Origin: Paracoccaceae bacterium
GTDB taxonomy: Bacteria > Pseudomonadota > Alphaproteobacteria > Rhodobacterales > Rhodobacteraceae
Assembly: GCA_023383015.1 (NCBI GenBank)
Contig: JAHDXW010000007.1
Location: forward strand, 1-64,000
Reading direction: 5' to 3'
Length of the DNA stretch: 64,000 nt
A program made the translations under genes and the position numbers. Positions within the stretch are counted from its first letter, which is position 1, and each line of letters starts with the position of its first letter. The notes beneath the pieces were generated by a model, which had not been told where the DNA came from, searched no databases, and saw only the letters and a list, made by a program, of their open reading frames with translations. Shown here in pieces: positions 1 to 9,393 of the stretch.

Positions 1-1199
1 GCGCCGCCGCCCCGGCCGCGACGGAAGCGCCGCCGGCCCCGCCTGTCGCCGGGACGGCACCGGCGACCGCAGGCGCGGGGGTCGGGGCGCTCGCCCCCGC
101 AGCCGATCCGGTGGCCCCCGCGGCCGCGACGCCATCCGCGGCGTCACCCCCGGCGGTGACCGGCGGGGACGGCGCGCCGGCGGCCCCCGCGGCCCCAACG
201 CCCGTTCCTGCCCCGGCCAGCCCCCCGGTCGACCCGCCGGCCGGGCCACCGGCCGCCGGAACTGCCGGGCCGGCACCCGCGGCCGGCGCCGACCCTGCCG
301 CCGCGATGCCCGCGCCGGGGGTGCCGCCGCCGCCCGCCTCCGACGCCGGGCCGGCCGCGGGAGCGGATGTCCCGCCCGCCGCGCCCGTGCCCGGCCCTCC
401 CGCCGCCGCGCCCGAGGCGCCCGCCGGCCCCGGGAGGGGCAGGCTGCCCCAGATCGTGCCGGGCGCACCCGAGCCCGCCACACCGCCAGCCGCCGGCGAG
501 GCCGTGGCGGCCGCCGAGGTGGCGGATGTTCCGGCGCTGCAGCTCCATGCGCAGCCCTTCGAGGACGCGACCGGCCGGCCGCGGCTGGCGATCCTCCTCT
601 CCGACGCCGGCGGGGCGGAGGCGTCCGCGCTCGCCGGCCTCGACATGCCTCTGGCAGTGGTCGTCGACCCGCTGCGCCCCGGTGCGGCCGCCGATGCCCG
701 CGCCCACCGCGCCGCGGGGCGCGAGGTGGTGGCGCTGGCCACAGGCATCCCGCCCGGGGCGACGGCGGCCGACGTGGCTGTCACCTTCGAAAGCCACGCC
801 GCAGTCCTGCCCGAGGCGGTTGCGGTGCTCGACCCCGACAGCGGCGGCTTCCGCGCCGATGCCGCCCTTGCCCGTGCAGTGGTGCCGATCCTCGCCGACG
901 CCGGGCTGGGGATGATCCTTCCCGACCTGCCGGGGCTCGAATCCGCCTCGCGGATCGCCGCCGGCGCCGGGGTTCCGGCGGTGCGGGTGACGCTCGCGGT
1001 CACCGCTGCCGAGGATGCCGCCGGGCTGCGCCGGGCGCTCGACCGGGCGGTGTTCCGTGCCAACCAGACCGGTGCGGCGATCCTTTACGCACCGCTGACG
1101 CCGGCAGTCGCCGAGGCCGTCGCCGCCTGGGCCGCGGGCTCGCCGCGCGCCGGCCAGGTCGCCCTCGCCCCGGTCTCGGCCGTCCTCACCGGGCGCTGA
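1..1199 (+). CDS. Divergent polysaccharide deacetylase-like secreted protein (DUF610/YibQ type), 5' end missing
   Basis: The reading frame is open to the left edge, so the start and any signal peptide lie outside the window. The first ~170 visible residues are an almost pure Ala/Pro/Gly linker, low-complexity and probably disordered. The folded part begins near base 585 with LAILLSDAGG and runs ~200 residues to the stop. Its pattern (an early Asp, alternating strands, a late ILYAPLTP segment) fits the YibQ/DUF610 divergent polysaccharide deacetylases, which sit in the cell envelope; many lack a full set of metal ligands, so activity is uncertain. Long Ala/Pro N-terminal stretches before this domain are common in Rhodobacterales. 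It converges on trpE across a perfect palindrome. Family assignment is by pattern only. Confidence 0.7.
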   Translation, partial: AAAPAATEAPPAPPVAGTAPATAGAGVGALAPAADPVAPAAATPSAASPPAVTGGDGAPAAPAAPTPVPAPASPPVDPPAGPPAAGTAGPAPAAGADPAAAMPAPGVPPPPASDAGPAAGADVPPAAPVPGPPAAAPEAPAGPGRGRLPQIVPGAPEPATPPAAGEAVAAAEVADVPALQLHAQPFEDATGRPRLAILLSDAGGAEASALAGLDMPLAVVVDPLRPGAAADARAHRAAGREVVALATGIPPGATAADVAVTFESHAAVLPEAVAVLDPDSGGFRADAALARAVVPILADAGLGMILPDLPGLESASRIAAGAGVPAVRVTLAVTAAEDAAGLRRALDRAVFRANQTGAAILYAPLTPAVAEAVAAWAAGSPRAGQVALAPVSAVLTGR

Positions 1200-1246
1200 G
1201 GCGGGCAGGCCGGCCGGCGCCGGCACCGCCCGCAGCCGAAGGGCGC

Positions 1247-1276
1247 GCCAAAATTCTTCGCACGAAGAATTTTGGC
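1247..1276. repeat. Perfect 14-bp inverted repeat between convergent genes, probable bidirectional terminator
   Basis: The arms GCCAAAATTCTTCG and CGAAGAATTTTGGC are exact complements separated by the two bases CA. The element is far more A/T-rich than its surroundings and sits in the ~100 bp between the stops of two convergent genes. Each arm gives a run of T on one strand, which suits a two-way intrinsic terminator. No second copy was seen in this window. It could also be a dispersed repetitive palindrome or a protein-binding site. Confidence 0.65.
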
Positions 1277-1297
1277 TCTCCCCGCGCCGTGGGCCGG

Positions 1298-2812
1298 TCA
1301 GCCGCTGTTGCCGCCGGTGAACTGGCCGGCGTCCTCGGCCGCCCGGCGCAGCGCCCGCGACTTGGCGACCGTCTCCTCCCATTCGGCGGCGGGATCGCTG
1401 TCGGCGACCACCCCGCCGCCCGCCTGGATGTGCAGCTGTCCGTCCTTCAGCACGCCCGTGCGCAGCGCGATGCAGAAGTCCATCTCGCCGTTGGCGGCGA
1501 AATAGCCCACCCCGCCGCCGTAGACGCCGCGCTTCTCGGGCTCGAGCTCGTCGATGATCTGCATCGCCCGCACCTTGGGGGCCCCCGACACCGTGCCGGC
1601 CGGCAGCCCTGCAAGCAGCGCCGACAGCGCGTCCTCGCCCGCGCGCAGCTCGCCCACGACGTTCGAGACGATGTGCATGACGTGCGAATAGCGTTCGATG
1701 ACGAAGCTTTCGGTGGGGCGCACCGTGCCGATGCGCGCCACCCGACCGACGTCGTTGCGCCCGAGGTCGAGCAGCATCAGATGCTCGGCCCGCTCCTTGG
1801 GGTCGGCAAGTAGCTCGGCCTCGAGCGCGCGGTCCTCCTCGGCGGTGGCGCCGCGCCGCCTGGTGCCGGCGATGGGGCGGATGGTCACCTGCCCGTCGCG
1901 CAGCCGGACGAGGATCTCGGGGCTCGCGCCGACGATCTGGTAGCCGCCGAAGTTGAAGAAGAACATGAACGGCGAGGGGTTGGTGCGCCGCAGCGAGCGG
2001 TAGAAGGCGAACGGCGGGCGTGGGAAGGCCATGGTCCAGCGCTGCGAGGGCACGACCTGGAAGATGTCGCCGGCGGCGATGTAGTCCTTGGCGCGGGCGA
2101 CCGCGGCCATGTAGGCCTCGCGGGTGAAGTTCGAGCGGGGCTCGCTTGGCGGGGCGGCGGCGCCGAGGCCGCGGGCGTCGCGCGCCAGCCCGCGGTCAAG
2201 GTCGCGCAGCGCGTCCATCACCCGTTCGGCCGCCTGGGCGTAGGACGCCCGCGCCGTCAGCCCGCTGCCCGCCCAGGCCGGGGCGACCAGCGTCACCTCG
2301 CCCCTGACCCCGTCCAGCACCGCCACCACCGACGGCCGCAACAGCACCGCGTCGGGCAGGCCGAGCGGGTCGGGCCGGTCGTCGGGCAGCCGCTCGACCA
2401 GTCGCACCATGTCGTAGCCGAGATAGCCGTAGAGCCCCGCGGCGATCGGCGGCAGCCCCTCGGGCATGGCGATGCGGCTCTCGGCGATCAGCGCGCGCAG
2501 GCTGTCCAGCGCCGGGGCGGGCTCGTCGGCGAAGGCGGCGGCGTCGAAGCGGGCGGCGCGGTTGATGCGTGCCCGTGCGCCGCGGCATTCCCAGACCAGG
2601 TCGGGCTTCATCCCGACCACCGAATAGCGCCCCCGCACCTCGCCGCCGGTCACGCTTTCCAGCATGAAGCTGTCGGCGCGCGCCTCGGCGAGCTTCAGCA
2701 TCAGCGACACCGGGGTGTCGAGGTCGGCCGCCATCCGGGCCCACACCAGCTGGTTGCGCCCGGCCTCCCAGCCGGCGGCGAAGGTAGCGAAATCGGGTGC
2801 GAGCGCGGTCAC
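1298..2812 (-). CDS. trpE: Anthranilate synthase component I
   Basis: Converts chorismate plus ammonia (from TrpG) to anthranilate, the first step of tryptophan synthesis, in the cytoplasm. The 504-residue length is normal for alphaproteobacterial TrpE. The N-terminal domain carries SFMLES (residues 48-53), the Trp feedback-site motif. The chorismate-binding domain shows IRPIAGTRRRG and GTVSGAPK (406-413). I chose the GTG start one base after the stop of the upstream PPIase gene because it gives the family-typical N-terminus MTALAPDFATFAAGW; longer in-frame versions read into low-complexity sequence. The tight spacing implies co-transcription and translational coupling with the PPIase. No trpG, trpD or trpC follows; the gene ends at a palindromic terminator. 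No leader peptide or attenuator is visible. Confidence 0.97.
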   Translation of the reverse strand: MTALAPDFATFAAGWEAGRNQLVWARMAADLDTPVSLMLKLAEARADSFMLESVTGGEVRGRYSVVGMKPDLVWECRGARARINRAARFDAAAFADEPAPALDSLRALIAESRIAMPEGLPPIAAGLYGYLGYDMVRLVERLPDDRPDPLGLPDAVLLRPSVVAVLDGVRGEVTLVAPAWAGSGLTARASYAQAAERVMDALRDLDRGLARDARGLGAAAPPSEPRSNFTREAYMAAVARAKDYIAAGDIFQVVPSQRWTMAFPRPPFAFYRSLRRTNPSPFMFFFNFGGYQIVGASPEILVRLRDGQVTIRPIAGTRRRGATAEEDRALEAELLADPKERAEHLMLLDLGRNDVGRVARIGTVRPTESFVIERYSHVMHIVSNVVGELRAGEDALSALLAGLPAGTVSGAPKVRAMQIIDELEPEKRGVYGGGVGYFAANGEMDFCIALRTGVLKDGQLHIQAGGGVVADSDPAAEWEETVAKSRALRRAAEDAGQFTGGNSG

Positions 2813-2813
2813 G

Positions 2814-4652
2814 TCACTGGAACTGGGTGTGCACGGCGGCGATCGCGGCATCGTCGAAGAAGATGCCCGCCTCGCCCTCGAGCGCGCGGGCGAAGTGCTG
2901 GAAGAGGTCCTGGGCGATGCCCTCCGACGCCTGCGAGCGGATCGCCGCGCGCAGCGCCTCGGCCTCGGCATCGGCGGGATCGGGCGGCAGCACCTCGTCG
3001 AGGACGAGCACCAACACCTCCGCCTCCTGTGCCTGCACCTTCACCTCGCCCGGCGTCATGGCAAAGAGCGTCGTCAGCACCGCGCGCGGCACGCCCTCGA
3101 CGAACCCGTCGCGGGTCATGCCCGAGAAGGCCTCGACGGCGGGCCCCAGCGCCTCGGCGGCCTCGCCGGCGCGCAGCCGCCCGGCCAGCGCCTCGGCCTC
3201 GGCCGCGAGGCGGGCCGCGGTCTCGGCCGCCGCCCAGTCCTCGATCACCCGCACCACGACATCCTCGAAGGGCAGCGGCTCGGCCGGCAGCAGCGCATCG
3301 AGCCGCAGCACCGCGAGGCCGCCGTCGTCGAACTCCACGAGTTCGGCAAAGCCGCCCTCGGTCAGCCCGGTCGCGGCGGTGCGAAAGGCGGTGTAGGCGG
3401 CGATGCCGTCGCTGTCGCCATCGCGCCAGTCGACGGTGCCGAGCTCCATGCCGAGATCGCGCGCCAGATCCTCCACCGTGGCGCCGCCGGCGAGCAGGTC
3501 CTGCACCTCGGCCATGCGCTCGGCGATCTGCCGGCGCGCGCGCTCCATCGCCAGTTCGGCGCGCAGCTCCTCGCGGGCCTCCTCGAAGGGGGTCGCCTGG
3601 GCGGCGAGGATGCCGTTCATGCGGAAGATCGCCGGGCCGAGCGGCGAGGGCAGGGGGCCCACCACCCCCGGCGCGGCCAGCGCGAACACCGCCTCGCCGG
3701 CCGCGCCGAGCTCCTCGCGGGTGACATCGCCCATGTCGACATCCGACAACGCCAGCCCGCGCTCGGCGACGATGGCGACAAAGGCACCCTCGTCACCGGC
3801 CAGCCGCTCCATCGCCGCCTGCGCCTCGGCCTCCGAGGCGAACACCAGTCGCTCCACCAGCCGCCGCTCGGGTTGCACGAACTCGCCGATGCGGCGGTCG
3901 TAGAGCTCGCGCACCGCCGCCTCGTCGACCTCCACCGTGTCGATCAGCGATGCCGGCGACAGCCAGCCGTAGGTGATGCGCCGGCCCTCGGGCCGGGTGT
4001 AGGCGGCGATGTCGGCCTCGTAATGGGCCCGCAGCGCGGCGTCGTCGGGCTCGCCCACGGGCTCGGAGGGCGTCGCCAGCCGCAGGAGGCGGAAGCTCCG
4101 CCGCTCGGCCGCCCAGCCGTAGAGCGCATCGACATGGGCCGGCGGCGCCGCGACGCCGCCGACCACGGCCGACTGCAGCAGGGTGCGCGTGCTCTCGGCG
4201 CGCAGCTGGTCCTCGAACTCGGTCTCGCTGAAGCCGTTCTGTTCCAGCACGAAGCGGTAGGACTCGCGGTCGAAGCTGCCGTCGAGCCCCCGGAACGCCT
4301 GGATCTCCAGCAGCCCGCGCCGCACCGTCTCGTCGCCGACCGACAGGCCGATGCGCCGGGCCTCGTTGTCGAGAGCGGCGATGGTGACCAGGTTCTGGCG
4401 CACGACGCGGTCCAGCCCCAGCGTCACCGCGGTCTGGAAGGGCACCGGCTGGCCGATCTGCGCCTCGAAGGCGCGGATCTCCTGCTGCAGCGCGCGGGCG
4501 TAGTCGCGGGTGGTGATGTCGCGGTCGCCGACCCGGCCGATCGCCCGCACGCTGCCGCCGAAGCTGTCGACGCCGAAGCCCGCGAGGCCCACCACGAGCA
4601 GCCCGAGCAGGACCCACACGAGCAGCCGCGATGTGTTGCCCTTCGCCGCCAT
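2814..4652 (-). CDS. PpiD/SurA-like peptidyl-prolyl isomerase, inner-membrane anchored
   Basis: A 612-residue periplasmic folding factor with one N-terminal membrane anchor (about residues 9-29, LLVWVLLGLLVVGLAGFG) and a short cytoplasmic N-terminus, as in PpiD. It is followed by a SurA-N/trigger-factor-like chaperone region (to ~residue 170), a parvulin-type PpiC-like central domain, and a second chaperone region at the C-terminus. The ATG has a strong Shine-Dalgarno (GGAGGCGGAG) just upstream. Only one base separates its stop from trpE, a pairing typical of Rhodobacterales. Many members have a degenerate isomerase domain and act mainly as chaperones; activity here is not certain. The symbol ppiD is possible but not proven. 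Confidence 0.9.
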   Translation of the reverse strand: MAAKGNTSRLLVWVLLGLLVVGLAGFGVDSFGGSVRAIGRVGDRDITTRDYARALQQEIRAFEAQIGQPVPFQTAVTLGLDRVVRQNLVTIAALDNEARRIGLSVGDETVRRGLLEIQAFRGLDGSFDRESYRFVLEQNGFSETEFEDQLRAESTRTLLQSAVVGGVAAPPAHVDALYGWAAERRSFRLLRLATPSEPVGEPDDAALRAHYEADIAAYTRPEGRRITYGWLSPASLIDTVEVDEAAVRELYDRRIGEFVQPERRLVERLVFASEAEAQAAMERLAGDEGAFVAIVAERGLALSDVDMGDVTREELGAAGEAVFALAAPGVVGPLPSPLGPAIFRMNGILAAQATPFEEAREELRAELAMERARRQIAERMAEVQDLLAGGATVEDLARDLGMELGTVDWRDGDSDGIAAYTAFRTAATGLTEGGFAELVEFDDGGLAVLRLDALLPAEPLPFEDVVVRVIEDWAAAETAARLAAEAEALAGRLRAGEAAEALGPAVEAFSGMTRDGFVEGVPRAVLTTLFAMTPGEVKVQAQEAEVLVLVLDEVLPPDPADAEAEALRAAIRSQASEGIAQDLFQHFARALEGEAGIFFDDAAIAAVHTQFQ

Positions 4653-4716
4653 CTCCGCCTCCCGCCGGCCCCGTTCGGCGCCTCAATAAGGGCTGCCCCG
4701 GGGCGGGGCAAGCCCG

Positions 4717-5895
4717 TCAGGGGGCGAAGCGGGCAAGCCGGCGGCCGAGTTCGGCAAGCCCCGGGCGGGCGACGTTGGCAAAGGCGATGCGCAGCTGGCG
4801 CGCGCCGGCCGGATCGCCCGGCGGGGTGAACATCGTCCCCGGCAGGGCCAGCACGCCAGCCTCCGCCACCAGCCGCCGGCACAGCACGTCGGAGGGCAGC
4901 TCGAAGGGGTGCGCGGCGTAGGCGAAGTAGGCCCCGCAGCCGAGCAGCCGCCATCCCGGCAGGGCCGCGAACGCCGCCGCAATCGCCGCCCGGCGGTCGA
5001 GGATCTCGGCGCGCTCGCCGGCAAGCCACTGGTCGAGATGGGCGATCCCCCACAGCGCCGCCCTCTGGCCGAGCGCCGGGGCGCAGATCGCCACCGTGTC
5101 GAGGAATTTTTCGACCTCGGCAAGCCGGGCGGCATCGGCGACGACGGCCCCGACGCGGTGGCCGGTCAGCCGGTAGGCCTTGGAAAAGGAGTAGAGCTGG
5201 ATCACCGTCTCCGGCCAGGCGGGATCGGCGAAAAGGTCGTGGGGGGCGCCGGGCCGGCTGTCGAAGTCGCGGTAGGTCTCGTCGAGGACGAGCGCGAGGC
5301 CGCGGGCGCGGGCAAGCTCGAAGAAGGCGCGCACGAGGCCGGCGGGATACTCCGCCCCGGTGGGGTTGTTGGGGGTGACGAGCACGATCGCGCGCGTCGC
5401 CGGGCCGACCAGCGCCGCCGCCGCGGCGGGGTCGGGCAGCATGCCCTCGCCGCAGGCCAGCGGAACCGTGCGCACCCCCTGCATGTCCAGCCACATCCGG
5501 TGGTTGAAGTACCAGGGCGCGGGCAGGATGACCTCCTCGCCCGGCCCGGCAAGCGTCGCCAGGGCGGCGCAGAAGGCCATGTTGCAGCCGGCGGTCACGG
5601 CCACCTGCGCCGGTTCGATGCGCCCGCCGTAGGCCGCCGTCCAGCGTGCCGCCACCGCCTCGCGCAGTGCCGTCAGGCCGAGGACGGGCCCGTAGAGATG
5701 CGCCCCGGGGTCGTCGAGGACCGCCGCGGCCATCGCCCGGCGCAGCCCCTCGGGCGGGGGGTCGACCGGGGCCGCCTGGCTGACGTTGAGCAATGCCAGG
5801 CCGTCGGGCAGCCGCGCCTCGGCCAGCCAGCGCCGCGCCTCCATCACCGGGGGGGTCTCGGTCGCGGCCATGGCGGGGTTCAGCGGGCGCGGCAT
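4717..5895 (-). CDS. Class I/II pyridoxal-phosphate aminotransferase
   Basis: A 392-residue fold-type I aminotransferase of the AspC/ArgD-like class I/II family. The Schiff-base lysine is in SFSKAYRLTGHRVG, the PLP-phosphate loop is near TAGCNMAFCA, the Asn/Tyr pair is in TPNNPTGAEYPAG and LDETYRDF, and the substrate-carboxylate Arg is near QLRIAFAN. The start is the ATG beginning MPRPLNP, because GGAGG lies eight bases upstream; a longer frame adds 19 unsupported residues. The substrate cannot be read from sequence; aspartate/aromatic-type or methionine-type activities are possible. It lies between gpt and the PPIase gene on the same strand, with no clear functional link. Confidence 0.9.
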   Translation of the reverse strand: MPRPLNPAMAATETPPVMEARRWLAEARLPDGLALLNVSQAAPVDPPPEGLRRAMAAAVLDDPGAHLYGPVLGLTALREAVAARWTAAYGGRIEPAQVAVTAGCNMAFCAALATLAGPGEEVILPAPWYFNHRMWLDMQGVRTVPLACGEGMLPDPAAAAALVGPATRAIVLVTPNNPTGAEYPAGLVRAFFELARARGLALVLDETYRDFDSRPGAPHDLFADPAWPETVIQLYSFSKAYRLTGHRVGAVVADAARLAEVEKFLDTVAICAPALGQRAALWGIAHLDQWLAGERAEILDRRAAIAAAFAALPGWRLLGCGAYFAYAAHPFELPSDVLCRRLVAEAGVLALPGTMFTPPGDPAGARQLRIAFANVARPGLAELGRRLARFAP

Positions 5896-5997
5896 CGGCA
5901 GGCCTCCGGTCCGGGATCGCGCCATTTGCAGCCGACCCGCCGCCCGGCGCAAGGGCGTCCGCCGCCGACGCGGGGTGGCCGCCGGCGGGCGTCCGCC

Positions 5998-6498
5998 CTA
6001 GCGGCCGCGGTAGGGTTCGACGTACTGCAGCGCCATGTCCCAGGGAAAGAAGATCCAGGTGTCCTGGCTCACCTCGGTGATGTAGGTGTCCACCAGCGGC
6101 TTGCCCATCGGCTTGGCGTAGACGGTGGCGAAATGCGCCCGCGGATAGAGGCCGCGGATCAGTTCCAGCGTCTTGCCGGTGTCGACGAGGTCGTCGATGA
6201 CCAGCACCCCGGTCCCGTCGCCCATCACCTCGGCCTGCGGCGCCTTGATCAGCCGCGGCGGCGTCTGGGTCTGGCGGTCGTAGGACTTGACCGAGATCGT
6301 GTCGACGACGCGGATGTCGAGCTCGCGGCTCACGATCATCGCCGGCGCCATGCCGCCGCGCGTGACCGCCACCACCGCCCGCCAGGCGCCCTCGTCGGGT
6401 CCCCGGCGGTCCAGCCTCCAGGCCAGCGCCCGGGCGTCGCGGTGGATCTGGTCCCAGGAGACGTGGAAGCCCTTCTCGTGCGGCAGACGGTCGGTCAT
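5998..6498 (-). CDS. gpt: Xanthine(-guanine) phosphoribosyltransferase
   Basis: Salvages xanthine/guanine to XMP/GMP with PRPP. The 166-residue length fits Gpt. The PRPP-binding signature is [13 protein letters not shown], and a PP-loop-like [12 protein letters not shown] occurs earlier. Its ATG overlaps the fabI stop as ATGA, so the two are translationally coupled. The C-terminus [11 protein letters not shown] is typical of the family. Guanine, xanthine and hypoxanthine preference cannot be distinguished from sequence. Confidence 0.95.
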   Translation of the reverse strand: MTDRLPHEKGFHVSWDQIHRDARALAWRLDRRGPDEGAWRAVVAVTRGGMAPAMIVSRELDIRVVDTISVKSYDRQTQTPPRLIKAPQAEVMGDGTGVLVIDDLVDTGKTLELIRGLYPRAHFATVYAKPMGKPLVDTYITEVSQDTWIFFPWDMALQYVEPYRGR

Positions 6499-7319
6499 TG
6501 CCCGTTCTCCCGGCGGACCGCCTCGATGTCGGGGGCGTCCACCGCCTTCATGCCGACGACATGGTAGCCGGCATCGACGTGCAGCACCTCGCCGGTGACG
6601 CCGGCGCCGAGGTCGGACAGGAGCGCCAGCGCCGCCCGGCCGACATCGTCGATGCTGACGTTGCGGCGCAGGGGCGAGTTGTACTCGTTCCACTTCATGA
6701 TGTAGCGGAAATCGCCGATGCCGCTGGCAGCCAGCGTCTTGATCGGCCCCGCCGAGATGGCGTTGACGCGGATGCCCTCGCGGCCGAGGTCCTCGGCGAG
6801 GTAGCGCACGCTGGCCTCGAGCGCGGCCTTGGCCACGCCCATCACGTTGTAGTGCGGCATCACCTTCTCGGCGCCGTAGTAGGTAAGCGTGAGCAGGCTG
6901 CCGCCGCCCGCCATCAGCGCCGCCGCCCGCCGGCTGATGGCGGTGAAGGAATAGACCGAGACGTCCATCGTCAGGCGGAAGTTCTCGGGGCTGGTGTCGA
7001 CGTAGCGGCCGCGCAGCTCGTTCTTGTCGGAAAAGCCGATGGCATGAACGACGAAGTCGAGCCGTCCCCAGGCCGCCCGGAGCCGGGCAAAGAGGGCATC
7101 GAGCGACTCCGGCGATGCGACGTCGCATTCGACCAGCTCGGCCACGCCAAGCTGGGCCGCGAGCGGCTCGACGCGCTTGCGGAACGGCCCGCCCTGGTAG
7201 GAGAGCGCAAGCTCGGCGCCGGCATCGCGGCAGGCGCGCGCGATGCCCCAGGCGATCGACTTGTCGTTGGCCAGCCCCATGATCAGGCCGCGCTTGCCCG
7301 CCATCAGTCCGCCGGCCAT
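6495..7319 (-). CDS. fabI: Enoyl-ACP reductase (NADH), FabI
   Basis: Catalyses the last reductive step of fatty-acid elongation in the cytoplasm. It is a 274-residue short-chain dehydrogenase/reductase with the FabI-specific nucleotide-binding start [17 protein letters not shown]. The catalytic pair Tyr157-x6-Lys164 (YNVMGVAK) has the FabI spacing rather than the Tyr-x3-Lys of other SDRs, and [13 protein letters not shown] is the substrate-loop motif. The start [11 protein letters not shown] has GGAAGGAG upstream. Overlap with gpt makes a two-gene transcript. The conserved Gly93/Phe203 regions linked to triclosan and diazaborine sensitivity look FabI-like, but sensitivity was not assessed. 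Confidence 0.96.
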   Translation of the reverse strand: MAGGLMAGKRGLIMGLANDKSIAWGIARACRDAGAELALSYQGGPFRKRVEPLAAQLGVAELVECDVASPESLDALFARLRAAWGRLDFVVHAIGFSDKNELRGRYVDTSPENFRLTMDVSVYSFTAISRRAAALMAGGGSLLTLTYYGAEKVMPHYNVMGVAKAALEASVRYLAEDLGREGIRVNAISAGPIKTLAASGIGDFRYIMKWNEYNSPLRRNVSIDDVGRAALALLSDLGAGVTGEVLHVDAGYHVVGMKAVDAPDIEAVRRENGQ

Positions 7320-7471
7320 TCCCGTCTCCTTCCGCACCGCCCGCGCGCCTGCACGCACGGGGCCCCGCGACCCTTAGCCGAGGCCCTGCCCGTCATCAAG
7401 TGAGCGTGGCCTTGCCCTGCCCCCGGCGCGCCGCTAGCAGACCTGCGGGTCGGGCCGGAACGGAGGCGGGC

Positions 7472-8092
7472 ATGGGCGAGCGTGGCGGCATCTTCGCGGG
7501 TGAGGATCCCTTCGCCATCGCCCGCGCCTGGCTTTCCGAGGCCGAGGCCAGCGAGCCCAACGACCCCAACGCGATCGCCCTTGCCACGGTCGACGCCGAC
7601 GGGTTGCCCAACGTCCGCATGGTGCTGCTGAAGGCGATCGACGCCGACGGCAGGGGCGACGGCGGCTTCGTCTTCTATACCAACCTCGAGAGCGCCAAGG
7701 GCCGCGAGATCGCCGCCACCGGCCGCGCCGCCTTCGTGCTGCACTGGAAGTCGCTCCGCCGCCAGATCCGCGTCCGCGGGACGGTGACGCCCGCGGGCGT
7801 TGCCGAGGCCGACGCCTATTTCGCCGCGCGCTCGCTGCAGAGCCGGCTCGGCGCCTGGGCCTCGCGCCAGTCGCGGCCGCTTGAGTCGCGCATGGCGCTG
7901 ATGGCCGAGGTCGCGCGCGCCGCCGCCCGCTTCGGCGCCAGCCCGCCGCGGCCGCCGTTCTGGGGCGGGCTGCGCATCCGCCCCGCCGAGATCGAGTTCT
8001 GGGCCGACGGTGCCTTCCGCCTGCACGACCGCTTCTGCTGGCGGCGGGCGGCGGAAACCGGCCAGTGGCATGTCGAGAGGCTCAATCCATGA
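7472..8092 (+). CDS. pdxH: Pyridoxine/pyridoxamine 5'-phosphate oxidase
   Basis: FMN-dependent oxidase that converts PNP/PMP to pyridoxal 5'-phosphate. The 206 residues cover the whole family: the N-terminal split-barrel with [12 protein letters not shown] and [28 protein letters not shown], and the C-terminal dimerisation part [25 protein letters not shown]. The ATG starting MGERGGIF follows GGAGG at seven bases. Divergent from fabI with ~150 bp between them. A weak hairpin follows the stop. Confidence 0.96.
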   Translation: MGERGGIFAGEDPFAIARAWLSEAEASEPNDPNAIALATVDADGLPNVRMVLLKAIDADGRGDGGFVFYTNLESAKGREIAATGRAAFVLHWKSLRRQIRVRGTVTPAGVAEADAYFAARSLQSRLGAWASRQSRPLESRMALMAEVARAAARFGASPPRPPFWGGLRIRPAEIEFWADGAFRLHDRFCWRRAAETGQWHVERLNP

Positions 8093-8123
8093 TGAAATCG
8101 CCGTCTGCCCGCGGCTTGCCTGC

Positions 8124-8148
8124 TGCCGTTCGCGCTTCGTGAACGGCA
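8124..8148 (+). terminator. Hairpin downstream of pdxH, weak terminator candidate
   Basis: TGCCGTTC and GAACGGCA form an 8-bp perfect stem around a 9-base loop, about 30 bases after the pdxH stop. No T-run follows, so intrinsic termination would be weak; it may instead be part of the 5' region of the cold-shock gene. Confidence 0.3.
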
Positions 8149-8246
8149 AATATGCAGCGCGCATGCAGATTGAAGCCCTTGTACCCCATTGCCAAACGGG
8201 TTTATGAGACTGAGGCGGACAACCCATGGGGGAGTGCTGAGCGGAA

Positions 8247-8783
8247 ATGGACGGGGAAGAGGGCGGGGAAGCCCGCCGTCACGCTACCGGTCGCATCAAG
8301 TGGTACGACCCGGGGCGCGGGTTCGGTTTCATCCTGGCGGACGACGGGGGGCCGGACATCCTGATCCACGCCAACGTGCTGCGCAATTTCGGGCAGGGCT
8401 CGGTGGCCGAGGGCGCGGGGATCGAGGTGATGGTCCACGACACGCCGCGCGGTCCGCAGGCGGCCGGCGTCATGCGCATCGTCCCGCCGGTGCTGCCGGC
8501 GGGCGAGGAGCGGGCGGTGGCCCCGCTGCCGGCCGAGGAACTCGAGCAGCTGCCGCTTGAACCAGCCCGCGTGAAGTGGTTTGACAAGATCAAGGGTTTC
8601 GGCTTTGCCAATGTCTTCGGACGGCCGGAGGATGTGTTCGTGCACATGGATGTCGTCCGCCGCTCGGGTTTCGGCGATCTTGCGGCGGGCGAGGCGGTGT
8701 GCCTGCGCGTCATCCTTGGCAAGCGTGGCAAGATGGCGGTGCAGGTGATCGCATGGGACGTGGCGGTGCGCGCGCAGGATTGA
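8247..8783 (+). CDS. Cold-shock protein with two cold-shock domains
   Basis: A 178-residue RNA/ssDNA-binding protein with two CSDs in tandem. The first (residues ~14-75) has RNP1-like GRGFGFILAD and RNP2-like ILIHANV; the second (~107-172) has KIKGFGFANVFG and VFVHMDV. They are joined by an acidic, Pro-rich linker. Classical CspA has one domain of ~70 residues; the two-domain form is usual in Rhodobacterales and Caulobacter, where it can serve cold adaptation or stationary phase. The last 31 bases overlap the next gene's start. A ~150-bp leader precedes it, in which I could not identify a secure promoter. Confidence 0.93.
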   Translation: MDGEEGGEARRHATGRIKWYDPGRGFGFILADDGGPDILIHANVLRNFGQGSVAEGAGIEVMVHDTPRGPQAAGVMRIVPPVLPAGEERAVAPLPAEELEQLPLEPARVKWFDKIKGFGFANVFGRPEDVFVHMDVVRRSGFGDLAAGEAVCLRVILGKRGKMAVQVIAWDVAVRAQD

Positions 8784-9247
8784 CGGCAGCCGCCGCGGCG
8801 ATTGCCGTGGCGGTGCCCGGTGCCCTGCCGGCCGCGGCTGCCTGCCGGGACGACGTGGTGGAAATCCGCGGCCCCTCCGGCACCGTGCGCTTCACCGTCG
8901 AGATCGCCGACAGCCCCGAGGAGCAGGCGCTGGGGCTGATGTTCCGCGACAGCCTTCCGGCCTCGGCCGGGATGCTGTTCGTCTACGACCAGCCCCGCCG
9001 CGCCGCCTTCTGGATGAAGAACACGCTGATCCCGCTCGACATGGTCTTCGCCGACGTCGCCGGCCGGGTCACCCGCGTGCACGCGAACGCGCGCCCGCGC
9101 GACGAGACGCCGATCGACGGCGGCGCCGGCGTGCTTCTGGTGCTGGAGATCAACGGCGGGCTGGCGGCGCGGCTGGGGATCGGCCCGGGCAGCGAGATGC
9201 GCCACCCCGCGCTCGACCCCGCCGCCGCCGCCTGGCCCTGCGACTGA
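8753..9247 (+). CDS. DUF192 family exported protein
   Basis: A 164-residue protein with a cleavable signal peptide ([20 protein letters not shown], likely cut after PAAAA) and one DUF192 domain: [41 protein letters not shown] and VLEINGG. DUF192 proteins are small beta-barrels of unclear function. The start is placed inside the end of the cold-shock gene because this gives a complete signal peptide. The 31-base overlap implies co-transcription. tRNA-Pro follows on the same strand. Confidence 0.88.
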   Translation: MGRGGARAGLTAAAAAIAVAVPGALPAAAACRDDVVEIRGPSGTVRFTVEIADSPEEQALGLMFRDSLPASAGMLFVYDQPRRAAFWMKNTLIPLDMVFADVAGRVTRVHANARPRDETPIDGGAGVLLVLEINGGLAARLGIGPGSEMRHPALDPAAAAWPCD

Positions 9248-9316
9248 CGCCGCCGCCCGCGGCGCTCCCGCCCCACCCTTTTCATGCGTGCCGCCGCAAG
9301 GTAGGAAGGCGGCTGT

Positions 9317-9393
9317 CGGGGTGTGGCGCAGCCTGGTAGCGCGGCGGTTTTGGGTACCGCAGGCCGGAGGTTCGAATCCTCTCGCCCCGACCA
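9317..9393 (+). tRNA. tRNA-Pro (anticodon TGG)
   Basis: The cloverleaf closes fully: acceptor CGGGGTG/CGCCCCG, D-arm GCGC..GCGC, anticodon stem GCGGT/ACCGC with loop TTTGGGT (anticodon TGG), T-arm GGAGG-TTCGAAT-CCTCT with one G-U pair, discriminator A and encoded CCA. The length with CCA is 77 nt. Confidence 0.98.
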
